A DNA stretch of 64,000 nt, taken from positions 1,612,001-1,676,000 of the forward strand of contig NZ_CP087590.1 of NCBI RefSeq assembly GCF_015594925.2, read 5' to 3'. The notes beneath the pieces were generated by a model, which ran no database searches, was not told the DNA's origin, and saw only the letters and a program-made list of their open reading frames with translations. Of this stretch, positions 36,622-45,817 are shown one piece after another. Both the position numbers and the translations under genes were made by a program. The stretch is from Vibrio sp. VB16. Its GTDB lineage: Bacteria; Pseudomonadota; Gammaproteobacteria; Enterobacterales; Vibrionaceae. Numbering within the stretch: position 1 is the first letter of the stretch; each line of letters begins with the position of its first letter.

Positions 36622-37647
36622 GTGTTTGATTATTTTCTACGTAGGATGATGTTAGTTATCCCCACTTTTATAGGGATTACTATTCTCATATTCGCCATCA
36701 CTCGCCTTGTCCCTGGCGGACCCGTTGAACGGATCCTTTCTAGTATTCAATTTAATAGCAGCGAAACGGCAGTCAGTAATGATGTCGGCGCAAGCTCGGC
36801 TCTTTCAGAGGACCAAATTGCACAACTCAATGAATTTTATGGTTTAGATAAGCCCGTAGTGGAGGCGTACTGGGAATGGTTGACCAAAATCATGTCTCTA
36901 GATTTTGGCGAATCAACTCGCTACTACGAACCTGTGACCGATATGATTGCAGAACGTTTGCCAGTCTCACTTTTTTATGGTGGTATGACATTTTTCATCG
37001 CCTATTTCATATCAATTCCATTGGGATATTTTAAAGCACTCAAACATGGTTCGGTGTTTGATTCACTTTCCTCGATTGCGATTTTTATTGGCTACGCCTT
37101 ACCCGGTTATGTGGTTGGTGTTTTGTTGATTACCTGGTTTGCCTACAATTTGGAGTGGTTTCCAATGGGGGGCTTTGTCGGCGATGACTTTGACGACTAT
37201 GAGTCCTTTTATGAGCAAGCTAGCGATGTGTTATGGCACGCCGTTTTGCCACTTATCTGTTATCTGATTGGTGACTTTGCCACTCTGACGATGACAATGA
37301 AAAATAACCTAATGGAAAACCTGTCAGCCGATTACATTCGCACAGCAATTGCGAAAGGACTGCCATTTCAACAAGCTGTGCGAAAACATGCGCTCAGAAA
37401 TAGCCTTATCCCAATAGCAAGTCACTTTGGGAATTCATTACTCTTTTTCATGACGGGTTCATTTCTGATCGAGGTTATTTTTGATATCAACGGTATTGGT
37501 CTTCTTGGGTATGAGTCTATTGTTGAAAGAGATTATCCGGTCGTGATGGGCATTGTTGCGGTAAACGCCTCGATGTTGTTGGTTGGCAATATTCTTTCTG
37601 ATATGTGTGTCGCTCTTGTCGACCCTCGTGTGAAGTTTGGGGAGTAG
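36622..37647 (+). CDS. Peptide ABC transporter permease, YejB-like
   Basis: A 341-residue inner-membrane permease of the DppB/OppB class, most like YejB. Marks are LVPGGPVERIL after the first helix, LNEFYGLDKP, the transmembrane coupling block ADYIRTAIAKGLP and GIGLLGYESIVERDYPVV near the end. It would form the channel for an imported peptide-like solute (oligopeptide or microcin-C-like). GTG 36622 is preferred to TTG 36604 because GGGAG lies 11 bases upstream, though both are weak. Next gene starts 1 base after its stop. Confidence 0.87.
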   Translation: MFDYFLRRMMLVIPTFIGITILIFAITRLVPGGPVERILSSIQFNSSETAVSNDVGASSALSEDQIAQLNEFYGLDKPVVEAYWEWLTKIMSLDFGESTRYYEPVTDMIAERLPVSLFYGGMTFFIAYFISIPLGYFKALKHGSVFDSLSSIAIFIGYALPGYVVGVLLITWFAYNLEWFPMGGFVGDDFDDYESFYEQASDVLWHAVLPLICYLIGDFATLTMTMKNNLMENLSADYIRTAIAKGLPFQQAVRKHALRNSLIPIASHFGNSLLFFMTGSFLIEVIFDINGIGLLGYESIVERDYPVVMGIVAVNASMLLVGNILSDMCVALVDPRVKFGE

Positions 37648-37648
37648 T

Positions 37649-38695
37649 ATGATATTTAAAATGGACCCCTTAACTCAAAGGAAATTCAGACGGTTTAAAG
37701 AAATAAAACGGGGATATTGGTCATTCTTGATTCTATCAACGCTTCTGTTGCTATCTATTTTTGCGGAGATGCTTGTTAACAGCAAAGCTTTAATAGTGAG
37801 CTATCAGGGCACGTATCACTTTCCTGTTCTTTCTGATGTTATTCCGGGGACGGAATACGGTCTTGATTACCTTTCAGAGGCCAATTATAGAGAATTAAAG
37901 CAAAAATTTATCGAAGAAGATAACGGTGACTTTGTTTTGTTGCCTATTATTCCGTGGAACCCATACGAACAAGACTACAGTGGCGATTATCCACCGACAG
38001 CGCCAGATGCGAAAAGTAAACATTATTTAGGAACGGATATTATTGGTCGAGATATTTTGGCTCGATTGGTCTATGGATTTCGAATCGCAATGAGTTTTGC
38101 ATTAATCACTATGGCTATTTCTTATGTGATAGGTACCGCAGTTGGCTGTGCAATGGGCTTTTGGGGAGGGAAATTTGATCTCATATTCCAAAGGGTAATA
38201 GAGGTTTGGTCAATGGTGCCATTTTTGTATGTCATTATGATTTTGGTTTCAATTATTCAACCAACGTTCACTCTTTTTGTTTTTATCAATGTTCTTTTTG
38301 GTTGGATGGGTATTACTTGGTACATGCGAACGATGACCTACAAGGAGTCAGCAAGAGAGTATGTACTGGCCGCTAGGGCTTTGGGGGCTTCTACTGCACG
38401 TATTCTTTTTAAACATATATTACCAAATACGATGGTCATGATTGTAACATTAGCGCCATTCACTATCGCCGGTAATATTACGGCCTTAACCGCGTTGGAT
38501 TATTTAGGATTGGGATTAATGCCACCCACACCTTCATGGGGAGAATTATTACAGCAAGGAAAGTCTAACCTAGACTCTCCCTGGATAGTTATGTCGGTTG
38601 TTACCTCAATTGTTTTGGTTCTCGTGATGGTGACATTTATCGGAGAGGCCGTTCGTGCGGCGTTTGATCCTAAGAAATTTACACGCTATAGCTAG
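37649..38695 (+). CDS. Peptide ABC transporter permease, YejE-like
   Basis: A 348-residue permease, YejE/DppC class. It carries KRGYWSFLIL near residue 22, a long periplasmic loop with the YejE-specific insertion (about 50-130), HYLGTDIIGRDILARLVYG near 130, and YLGLGLMPPTPSWGELLQQGK. It pairs with the preceding permease. GGGGAG precedes ATG 37649, one base after the yejB-like stop, so the two are coupled. The gene ends GEAVRAAFDPKKF, the YejE-type tail. Confidence 0.9.
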   Translation: MIFKMDPLTQRKFRRFKEIKRGYWSFLILSTLLLLSIFAEMLVNSKALIVSYQGTYHFPVLSDVIPGTEYGLDYLSEANYRELKQKFIEEDNGDFVLLPIIPWNPYEQDYSGDYPPTAPDAKSKHYLGTDIIGRDILARLVYGFRIAMSFALITMAISYVIGTAVGCAMGFWGGKFDLIFQRVIEVWSMVPFLYVIMILVSIIQPTFTLFVFINVLFGWMGITWYMRTMTYKESAREYVLAARALGASTARILFKHILPNTMVMIVTLAPFTIAGNITALTALDYLGLGLMPPTPSWGELLQQGKSNLDSPWIVMSVVTSIVLVLVMVTFIGEAVRAAFDPKKFTRYS

Positions 38696-38720
38696 GGCTT
38701 GCGTACACAAGGATGTAGAT

Positions 38721-40553
38721 ATGAAAATGAACAATAATATAGCGACAATTCTGCTCTGCAGTTGTTCTTTTTATGGGTGGGCAGACCAACCCTTACCCTC
38801 GAACTTAGTCTGGGAAACCAATGTGAGCGATCCGCTTTTTGCCTCTACAGAGGCGCAATTTGGCGGCACTTTTCGCACCTCTATTGCAAGTTTTCCACAA
38901 ACATTCAGAACCGTCGGGCCTGATGCAAATGGCTCATTTCGTGCTTGGTTGCTCGACTCGCATCCGTCCTTAGTCAGTAAGCATCCTGATACGGGTGAAT
39001 GGATCCCAGATATTGCAACTGAATGGGCTTTTAGCGAAGACCATAAAACGGTGTTTTATAGGTTGAATCCCGAGGCGAAATGGTCAGATGGTGAGGCCGT
39101 AACCGCTGATGACTTCACCTATGTGCTCACCTTAATGCGTTCTAAGGATATTGTGGCGCCGTGGTACAACACTTACTACACCACCGTATTAAAAGACGTA
39201 GTGAAGTACGATGATCATACTATTTCGGTCACATTGTCCGAAGCGAAAGACAAAAAAGACCTGTTGGAAAGCACGAGTATGGCACCAAGACCAAAACATT
39301 TTTATAAACCAGATACCGACAAGAACGGAGACGGTGTCGACGATGATTTTGTAAGAAAGTATAATTTTAAGGCAGAGCCGACCACATGGGCTTATGCGAT
39401 AGATAAGGTAAAGAAAGGACGCTCAATTACCTTTAAACATGTAGGTGAAGATTGGTGGGGGTATAGCAACCGTTATTATAAAAACCGTTACAACGTACAA
39501 AAAATTAGAATTCAGATTATTCGTGACGATGATATCGCGAGAAAGCATTTTGAAAAGGGTGACTTGGACTCTTATCACTTGGTTCGTCCCTCTTTGTGGC
39601 ATGAAAAATCAAGCGGTAAAATATACCAGAAAGGGTACGTCCAGAAATTTTGGGGGTTCAATCAAGTGCCTCAAGGGGCTGGTGGAATGTGGTTGAATAC
39701 CGCCAAACCTAAATTGAGTGACATCAACGTTCGTAAAGGGATTGCGCATGCGACAGATTTTGATGGCATGATAAAAAAGGTATTACGAGGCGACTACTCA
39801 AGGCAACCGAATGGAATGGGTGTTGGTCAGGAGAAGTTTACTAATGAACTGATAACCGCACCTGCTTTTGATCCTGCTTTAGCGGCTCAGTTTTTTGACA
39901 AAGCAGGCTTCAATATCGTTGGCTCTGATGGCATTCGAAAGAATGATAAAGGTGAAAAACTGACATTTGCCATCACCTATTCGGCAAGGTTTCATACCCC
40001 AAGATTGGCTTACTTAAAAGAGCAGGCGAAGCTGGCGGGAATGGAGTTTACGCTAAACCTTATTGATGGGTCGTCAGCGTTTAAATACGTGAGTGAAAAG
40101 AAACATGAAATTTCATTTCACGGAATGGGGTCGAGTTCGCAACCCCATTATTGGGAATACTTGCATTCCGTAAACGCAAACAAGCCGCAAACGAATAACT
40201 TTACAAATTACAGTACGCCTGAATTGGACAAACTCATCACGGAGTTCCGTTCTGAATTCAGCAGAGAAAAGCGCGAAGACTTGTCTCGAACCATTCAGAA
40301 AATAGTGGATGACGCGAGCATCATTATTCCAGGCTACATGGTCCCTTACACACGAAGCGCGCATTGGCGTTGGATGAGATTCCCGGCACAACCCATGACC
40401 AAAAAAACAGCGAGTTTATTTAGTACTGGCGCACCATCTGATCTCGGTACCTATTGGATTGATCTGAAGGCTAAAAAGGAAACGCTGGCTGCGATGAAGA
40501 AAGGCACAACGTATGAGCCAGTGACGACAATCAATGATAAATATAAGTTTTGA
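38721..40553 (+). CDS. Peptide ABC transporter substrate-binding protein, YejA-like
   Basis: A 610-residue periplasmic binding protein (SBP_bac_5 class) with a signal peptide (about residues 1-24, ending YGWAD). The FHTPRLAYLKEQAKLAGM block and the WSDGEAVTADDFTYVL motif are typical of dipeptide/oligopeptide binding proteins, and the length with the KNGDGVDDDFVRKYNF loop resembles YejA. AAGGA ends 7 bases before ATG 38721; the open frame further upstream overlaps the previous gene. Gene order differs from E. coli yejABEF, where this gene comes first. It is likely part of one transcript with the permeases. Confidence 0.88.
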   Translation: MKMNNNIATILLCSCSFYGWADQPLPSNLVWETNVSDPLFASTEAQFGGTFRTSIASFPQTFRTVGPDANGSFRAWLLDSHPSLVSKHPDTGEWIPDIATEWAFSEDHKTVFYRLNPEAKWSDGEAVTADDFTYVLTLMRSKDIVAPWYNTYYTTVLKDVVKYDDHTISVTLSEAKDKKDLLESTSMAPRPKHFYKPDTDKNGDGVDDDFVRKYNFKAEPTTWAYAIDKVKKGRSITFKHVGEDWWGYSNRYYKNRYNVQKIRIQIIRDDDIARKHFEKGDLDSYHLVRPSLWHEKSSGKIYQKGYVQKFWGFNQVPQGAGGMWLNTAKPKLSDINVRKGIAHATDFDGMIKKVLRGDYSRQPNGMGVGQEKFTNELITAPAFDPALAAQFFDKAGFNIVGSDGIRKNDKGEKLTFAITYSARFHTPRLAYLKEQAKLAGMEFTLNLIDGSSAFKYVSEKKHEISFHGMGSSSQPHYWEYLHSVNANKPQTNNFTNYSTPELDKLITEFRSEFSREKREDLSRTIQKIVDDASIIIPGYMVPYTRSAHWRWMRFPAQPMTKKTASLFSTGAPSDLGTYWIDLKAKKETLAAMKKGTTYEPVTTINDKYKF

Positions 40554-40609
40554 TGATTTAGCTTAAGCGTCTAGTTTTCTAAACAAATATAGGTTTAAGG
40601 GAGGAGAGG

Positions 40610-41458
40610 ATGGTCGAAGCTGAGATAATATTGCAAGTGCGTGATTTAGAAACGGAGTTTATTACTGATGATGGTACGGTTAAGGTACTTCATGGTGTGA
40701 ATTTTGACGTAAAACAAGGCCGGACACTCGGGTTGGTTGGTGAGTCTGGTTGTGGCAAAAGCGTCACATCTATGTCTATCCTTGGCTTGCTACCTAAGCC
40801 CTATGGGAACGTCACACGCGGCAAAATCTTGTATAAAGGCACCGACTTGCTCGGACTTCCTCCAGAACAGATGTATGCGATGCGCGGAAATAACATCTCT
40901 ATTATTTTCCAAGATCCGATGACGGCATTAAATCCAGTACAGACGATCAAGGCGCAAATCGACGAAGTTTTGGTATTGCATCGAAAAGAGCTAAATAAGA
41001 AGCAGAGATTGCAGTTTTCAATTGCGATGCTCGAGAAAGTGCGTATCCCTGAACCTGAAAAAAGGTTGTCTGAATATCCACACAATCTTTCTGGCGGAAT
41101 GCGACAACGCGTAATGATAGCGATGGCATTGGCCTGTAAACCAGACATATTAATCTGTGATGAACCAACGACTGCTTTGGATGTTACTGTGCAAGCGTCT
41201 ATATTAGCGTTGATGACTGAGTTGCAAGAAGAAACAGGAATGGCGATAATTTTCATTACTCATGATCTCAGCGTTGTTGCCGAAATGTGTGACGACGTTG
41301 CTGTAATGTATGAGGGGAAAATCATTGAACAAGCCGATGTGTTTGAATTATTTGATTCGCCAAAACACCCTTATACGCAAAAGTTACTTAGGTTAATGCC
41401 CAATCTAGATAACCCTCCTAAGCAGATGATTACTATTGATTTTCCACACGGCAGTTAA
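40610..41458 (+). CDS. Peptide ABC transporter ATP-binding protein, DppD/YejF-N-like
   Basis: A 282-residue ABC ATPase. Walker A is GESGCGKSVT near 43-52, the signature NLSGGMRQRVMIAMAL near 159-174, Walker B ILICDEPTTALD near 178-190. The tail DSPKHPYTQKLL is the oligopeptide-ATPase C-terminal extension. GGGAGGAG precedes the ATG. Together with the next gene it replaces the fused YejF ATPase of E. coli. Confidence 0.93.
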   Translation: MVEAEIILQVRDLETEFITDDGTVKVLHGVNFDVKQGRTLGLVGESGCGKSVTSMSILGLLPKPYGNVTRGKILYKGTDLLGLPPEQMYAMRGNNISIIFQDPMTALNPVQTIKAQIDEVLVLHRKELNKKQRLQFSIAMLEKVRIPEPEKRLSEYPHNLSGGMRQRVMIAMALACKPDILICDEPTTALDVTVQASILALMTELQEETGMAIIFITHDLSVVAEMCDDVAVMYEGKIIEQADVFELFDSPKHPYTQKLLRLMPNLDNPPKQMITIDFPHGS

Positions 41459-41469
41459 GAGCGATACGC

Positions 41470-42285
41470 ATGCAAGAAGTGATTCGGATTGAAAACTTAA
41501 AACAATATTTTACGTCTGGAAGCGGTGTGTTTCGTAAAGGATACACAGTGAAAGCAGTGGATGGCGTGTCACTTCATGTCTCTAGAGGCGAGACATTAGG
41601 ACTCGTCGGAGAGTCAGGTTGTGGTAAAAGTACCTTGGGACGTTCAATACTAAAACTCTATGAGCCAAATGGGGGAAAGATATTCTTTGAAGGGCTGGAT
41701 ATCACGGGATATACCACTAAGCAAATGCGCCCTTTAAGAAAAGACATGCAGATAGTGTTTCAGGACCCGCTCGAATCGCTTAATCAGCGACATACCATTA
41801 GCATGATTATTGAAGAACCATTTATTATCCATGGAATTGGTACGAAGGAAGAACGGAAGAAATGGGTTGAAGAGTTACTTGTTAAAGTGGGGTTGTCGAA
41901 GGAAGCGAAAAATCGTTATCCTCATGAATTTTCGGGTGGTCAGAGACAACGAATTGGTATTGCAAGAGCGATCGCCCTTAAGCCTAAACTGCTAATTTGT
42001 GACGAGTCTGTATCGGCGCTCGATGTTTCGGTTCAAGCTCAGATATTAAACTTATTACTACACCTTCAACAAGAAATGGACCTTGCGATGATATTTATCT
42101 CGCATGATTTATCGGTCGTTAGACATGTTTCTGATCGCGTTGCTGTGATGTATTTCGGCAAAGTGGTTGAACATGGGACGGTATCCGAGATTTTTGAGTC
42201 ACCTAAAGACGATTACACAAAGACACTGCTTGCGGCTATTCCTGTGTCTCACCCAAATCAGAGAAAACGCAAGCCACGAAATTAA
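41470..42285 (+). CDS. Peptide ABC transporter ATP-binding protein, DppF/YejF-C-like
   Basis: A 271-residue ABC ATPase: Walker A GESGCGKSTLGR near 49-60, signature EFSGGQRQRIGIARAI near 155-170, Walker B LLICDESVSALD near 178-189. It has a DESV motif where many ATPases have DEPT, as in DppF/OppF. It begins 11 bases after the preceding ATPase stop and completes the five-gene importer operon. A bidirectional terminator follows. Confidence 0.93.
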   Translation: MQEVIRIENLKQYFTSGSGVFRKGYTVKAVDGVSLHVSRGETLGLVGESGCGKSTLGRSILKLYEPNGGKIFFEGLDITGYTTKQMRPLRKDMQIVFQDPLESLNQRHTISMIIEEPFIIHGIGTKEERKKWVEELLVKVGLSKEAKNRYPHEFSGGQRQRIGIARAIALKPKLLICDESVSALDVSVQAQILNLLLHLQQEMDLAMIFISHDLSVVRHVSDRVAVMYFGKVVEHGTVSEIFESPKDDYTKTLLAAIPVSHPNQRKRKPRN

Positions 42286-42375
42286 ATAAAGAACAGTTTG
42301 TTTGAGTGGTTCGTGGATGAAAAGTCGCTGTTAAGGCTAATTTCAAACGGTGGATGGATATCAAAAATCAGATGT

Positions 42376-42414
42376 AAAAAAACCGAGCTACGTATACGCG
42401 TATCTCGGTTTTTT
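42376..42414. terminator. Bidirectional terminator
   Basis: A long A/T-rich-armed stem (AAAAAACCGAG with its complement) around an imperfect inner stem. It serves the importer operon on the plus strand and the convergent outer-membrane gene on the minus strand. Confidence 0.85.
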
Positions 42415-42442
42415 GTGTTTAATAGCGAACGATTTATTGGAT

Positions 42443-42988
42443 TTACATTTTAAATCGTGTTGTAAGCATTAACTGGTCGCCATAAAAGTCATTGATTTTA
42501 CCTTCAATACCAATGCTAAATAATTCTGTTGAGTGGAAACGAGCATAAACGGAACCGATGATATCGTCGTCGTCATCAATATCTACATAGCCGACTTTGC
42601 CACCAAGCTCTAACTGAGGTCCTATCCATTGGCGAATACCCAAGTTAATTTCCATTCCGAGATCGCTACTGGAATTTTTTTTATCAACACCACGTAAAAG
42701 CATTTCACCGGTCATATCTGCCCAGTTATTAATTGGCGCGTGGAAACCCAAACCTGCGGCAAGGTTGTAGTCGCTCTCGAATTCTGAATCAACTCTTACA
42801 ACAGCATGCGCATTCGGGTGAATAGATGTACTGTAAGCGCCACCGAAAGTAACAGGATCAATGCCAATGCGAGCTTCAACATAGTCATAGTTAAAATTGC
42901 TCATAACGGATGGGCTGTTTGGATCTGAAGCGGCAAATGCAGAGCTAGAGGTAAGTGCAAGAGCAGCAATAAAAAGTATTTTTCGCAT
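42443..42988 (-). CDS. Small outer-membrane beta-barrel-like protein
   Basis: A 181-residue protein with a signal peptide (MRKILFIAALALTSSSAFA, cleavage near residue 20) and alternating strand pattern (FNYDYVEARIGI, AAGLGFHAPI, SVYARFHSTELFSIGIEGKI) ending MLTTRFKM, an aromatic-rich barrel end typical of 8-strand barrels. I recognise a barrel topology only; no family name. Stands alone, convergent to the importer operon. Confidence 0.7.
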   Translation of the reverse strand: MRKILFIAALALTSSSAFAASDPNSPSVMSNFNYDYVEARIGIDPVTFGGAYSTSIHPNAHAVVRVDSEFESDYNLAAGLGFHAPINNWADMTGEMLLRGVDKKNSSSDLGMEINLGIRQWIGPQLELGGKVGYVDIDDDDDIIGSVYARFHSTELFSIGIEGKINDFYGDQLMLTTRFKM

Positions 42989-43190
42989 AATTAAGGTAAA
43001 CCTATGTCCTTCAAGTTAATTCGGTAGTAGCAAATTCACATTACTATTTTTCTAACCATATAATTTTAAACACTTCGCGTCATCAAATAAATGGCGTTTT
43101 GACTATACTTGTTTGAAAAGCAATCAATTATTACGCCATTTTACCTTGCCTAATGATGTAACAGTCAGAAAATGGATTAAAGTGTGATTT

Positions 43191-43688
43191 TTATTCACCA
43201 AATTGACTGCGTTTATCTGAGATTGCGTTGAATATTTTTTCTGTATCAAGAATTCGTCCCCAAGGCATAAGATCAGGTTCATTTTCAATCATATATTGCG
43301 TTAACTGCTGGGTCAGAGTTTTGACCAATTCGTCACCATGCCATGGTTTGGCAATGTAGAAGTCCAAGCTTGCGCTGTTTACCGCATTTATTGTCGCTTC
43401 TAAATCGGCTTGTCCGGTTAGGAGCAGTTTTCTTGCTGATTTTGTTTCATTTGCTTCGTTAAGTTCAATCAGAAAGCTAATTCCAGTCTGTTCGGGCATT
43501 ATGTGGTCACACAGAATTAAGGCCAATTTAATATCATCATCCGCGTTTTCTTGGATAACCTCTTTGGCTTCTGCCACTGACTCTGCGCCCTCAATTATAA
43601 AGTTGTCTTCAAACCGGGAAAGGTCTTGTACTACGCTGTCCAATACTTCGCGTTCATCATCTACACAGAGAATGAGATATTTATTCAT
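43191..43688 (-). CDS. Response regulator with receiver domain, partner of adjacent kinase
   Basis: A 165-residue receiver-domain protein. Acidic pocket D10-D11, phosphoacceptor D61 in LCDHIMPEQTG, T of KLLLTGQADLEA and K of DFYIAKPWHGDEL are all present. After the receiver (to about 125) only a short tail of 40 residues follows, so there is no DNA-binding output. Its start overlaps the kinase stop by 4 bases (ATGA type), so the pair is translationally coupled. It probably passes signals by phosphotransfer or protein contact. Confidence 0.92.
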   Translation of the reverse strand: MNKYLILCVDDEREVLDSVVQDLSRFEDNFIIEGAESVAEAKEVIQENADDDIKLALILCDHIMPEQTGISFLIELNEANETKSARKLLLTGQADLEATINAVNSASLDFYIAKPWHGDELVKTLTQQLTQYMIENEPDLMPWGRILDTEKIFNAISDKRSQFGE

Positions 43689-45646
43689 CGTATTTCCTTA
43701 TCAGTATTTACCACAGTGTTTGCAGGTTGAAACGGCAGCCATACAATCATTTTGGTGTATTCATCTGGGTTAGATTCAACCTCTATCCAACCACCATGTT
43801 GGGCTAAAATTTGGTGACAAACAGAAAGCCCAATACCTAGGCCAAAGTTGCCCTCTTTTTTTGTCGTATAGTTTAGTTCAAATATCTTATCTTGTTGCTC
43901 TTTAGGAATACCGTGACCATTGTCTTCAAAGGTCACCTTGGCATAGAGTAAATCATCCTTGATCTCTTGTTCTGAGGAAATCTTAAGACAACCATTTTCT
44001 GGGAATGCATCAACAGCATTGGATACAAGGTTGGTCCAAACTTGTTGCATCGCATTGGTTAAACAGAGAATCTCAGGCAGATCTTGATACTCTTTAATCA
44101 CCGTATGTCGCTTAAGCTTGTTTTCAAAAATGACCAGTGTGTCCTCAATGCCTTCATGAATATCGATAACGTGCATGATCTCGTTATCTTGGCGTGCGTA
44201 GCCCTTTAAACTCTTAACCATATCCGCAATACGCTTGGCACACACCTGTATGGAACGGAGAGTGGAACCAGTAACATAGTACTTTTCTAATCCAGCAATG
44301 GTGCCAGCGAGATCCTTACTTTCTTTACCGAGTTGTATAATCTCAGATAGGTCTCTATGTAAGTTGAGCTGTACGACTTTCTTGGCGAGTTTTTTATCGT
44401 TAATATCGGACAATATATTCTTAGTTTGTTGCCTAACTTCCGACGTTGACATTGGCCGAGAATGCATCGATTCTCTTAATATATTGGCCCCCAGCTCCTG
44501 ATGCGAGGTCGGTAGTGGAGAGTGTATAAGTTCATCAATCTTAGATGTTAAGGTGTCTGCACCTCTTAGTATTGCCGCAATGGGGTTGTTTAATTCATGT
44601 GCCACGCCCGCAACTAACTGACCTAGCATAGCCATTTTTTCTCTTTCTATTAGCTGTTGATGCGCAGTTTCAAGTGACTCATAGGTTCGTTGTAATTCAA
44701 GCTTTGTATTTATGCTTCTTTGCAACCTTCGGTTGAAATGCCGCAGTAATATATTCGTAAACAGAGGCAACAGTTCACTGTTTGAGTTGAGGACTTCAGA
44801 GAAGATGTCTTTGTCCAGTTTGATTACCTTTGTTTCCGTTAATGTGATCGCAGTGGAGAAAGATATTTCACCGGTAACAAATGACATACCGCCAACTAAG
44901 CTGCCTTTTGAATGCCTGACAACCTCTCTTTGGATAGAGAGGTCATCGGCTTTATATAACGCGACTTCACCTTCGACGATGAACCATAGAAATTCGTTGG
45001 GTTCGCCCTCTACGGTTAATAAATGGTCAGAAGAGTACGTTCTACACGCTCTAGAATCGTCTTTCTCCGCGAAAAATTTCAACAAAGAGCCGATAAACTG
45101 ATCGGTAAGAAAAGAGTCGCTTAGGCGATGGAAGTCATGGATGAAGCCGGAGCGAAATGAGTCAAGTTTGTTCTCTATATGCGCACTTAAGATTCGAGAT
45201 TGATCCAATATAGAGCTGTAGTGAAGCCAGTCAGCTGCTGGATTTCCAAGAATAAATGTTGTCAGCTCCTTTTTTGCGGTTTCCAAAATAGCGTATTTCT
45301 TCAATGGTTTAGTAAGGCAATGGTCCAAACGTCCTTCGTTGACGGCAGAGAGAATGGTATGGATGTCTTCACCATCACTGACTAATATTTTACGAGCATC
45401 TTTCGTATGCTCTTGTCGGTCTAACTGAACTAAAAACTCAGCAGCATCAAATGACTGACTTGAAGCCGCAATCGCCATGGCGACGGACTGACCCTGTTCT
45501 TGGACAAATTCTAATGTCTGTTGAGCTTCTTCTGGTGAATCAACGCAACAGATGTCGAAATGCGTTGAGAGAAAAGAAAACTCCGTTCTCAACATTTCTA
45601 CAGATATCGGGTCATTATCTAGGTAGAGCAATACATATGGAGTCAC
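43685..45646 (-). CDS. Hybrid histidine kinase with degenerate receiver and cyclic-nucleotide-binding-like domain
   Basis: A 653-residue cytosolic kinase. Residues 5-130 fold like a receiver but lack the phosphoacceptor: the equivalent of LILCD is MAIAASSQS, although the K of CLTKPLKK is kept. Residues about 195-305 form a cNMP-binding-like domain (FIVEGEVALYKADD, GSLVGGMSFVTGE). A coiled coil leads to the H-box GVAHELNNP (His near 350). About 110 residues separate it from the second DHp helix, an unusual insertion. HATPase motifs are NLVSNAVDAF, EDNGHGIP and GLGIGLSVC. GTG 45646 has GAGG 5 bases before it; GTG 45652 is also possible. Input signal unknown. Confidence 0.88.
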   Translation of the reverse strand: MTPYVLLYLDNDPISVEMLRTEFSFLSTHFDICCVDSPEEAQQTLEFVQEQGQSVAMAIAASSQSFDAAEFLVQLDRQEHTKDARKILVSDGEDIHTILSAVNEGRLDHCLTKPLKKYAILETAKKELTTFILGNPAADWLHYSSILDQSRILSAHIENKLDSFRSGFIHDFHRLSDSFLTDQFIGSLLKFFAEKDDSRACRTYSSDHLLTVEGEPNEFLWFIVEGEVALYKADDLSIQREVVRHSKGSLVGGMSFVTGEISFSTAITLTETKVIKLDKDIFSEVLNSNSELLPLFTNILLRHFNRRLQRSINTKLELQRTYESLETAHQQLIEREKMAMLGQLVAGVAHELNNPIAAILRGADTLTSKIDELIHSPLPTSHQELGANILRESMHSRPMSTSEVRQQTKNILSDINDKKLAKKVVQLNLHRDLSEIIQLGKESKDLAGTIAGLEKYYVTGSTLRSIQVCAKRIADMVKSLKGYARQDNEIMHVIDIHEGIEDTLVIFENKLKRHTVIKEYQDLPEILCLTNAMQQVWTNLVSNAVDAFPENGCLKISSEQEIKDDLLYAKVTFEDNGHGIPKEQQDKIFELNYTTKKEGNFGLGIGLSVCHQILAQHGGWIEVESNPDEYTKMIVWLPFQPANTVVNTDKEIR

Positions 45647-45817
45647 AGTCACCTCGTAGACGTTTTATTTTCCAATGTAACAATTTTCTACCTTTCGATA
45701 TGAGAGGTGAGTAAAACTCTTCACTCACTACATTTGAAAACTCTGATTTAACTCAAGGTTTTAACTTATTGTTAACTGAGCTAGACTCAATGTTTTAAAA
45801 CCATTAAAAGTGAACAC

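Noticed and set aside
40801..41256. 151-codon minus-strand frame inside an ABC ATPase gene
   Set aside because: Antisense shadow of a gene with all ATPase motifs.
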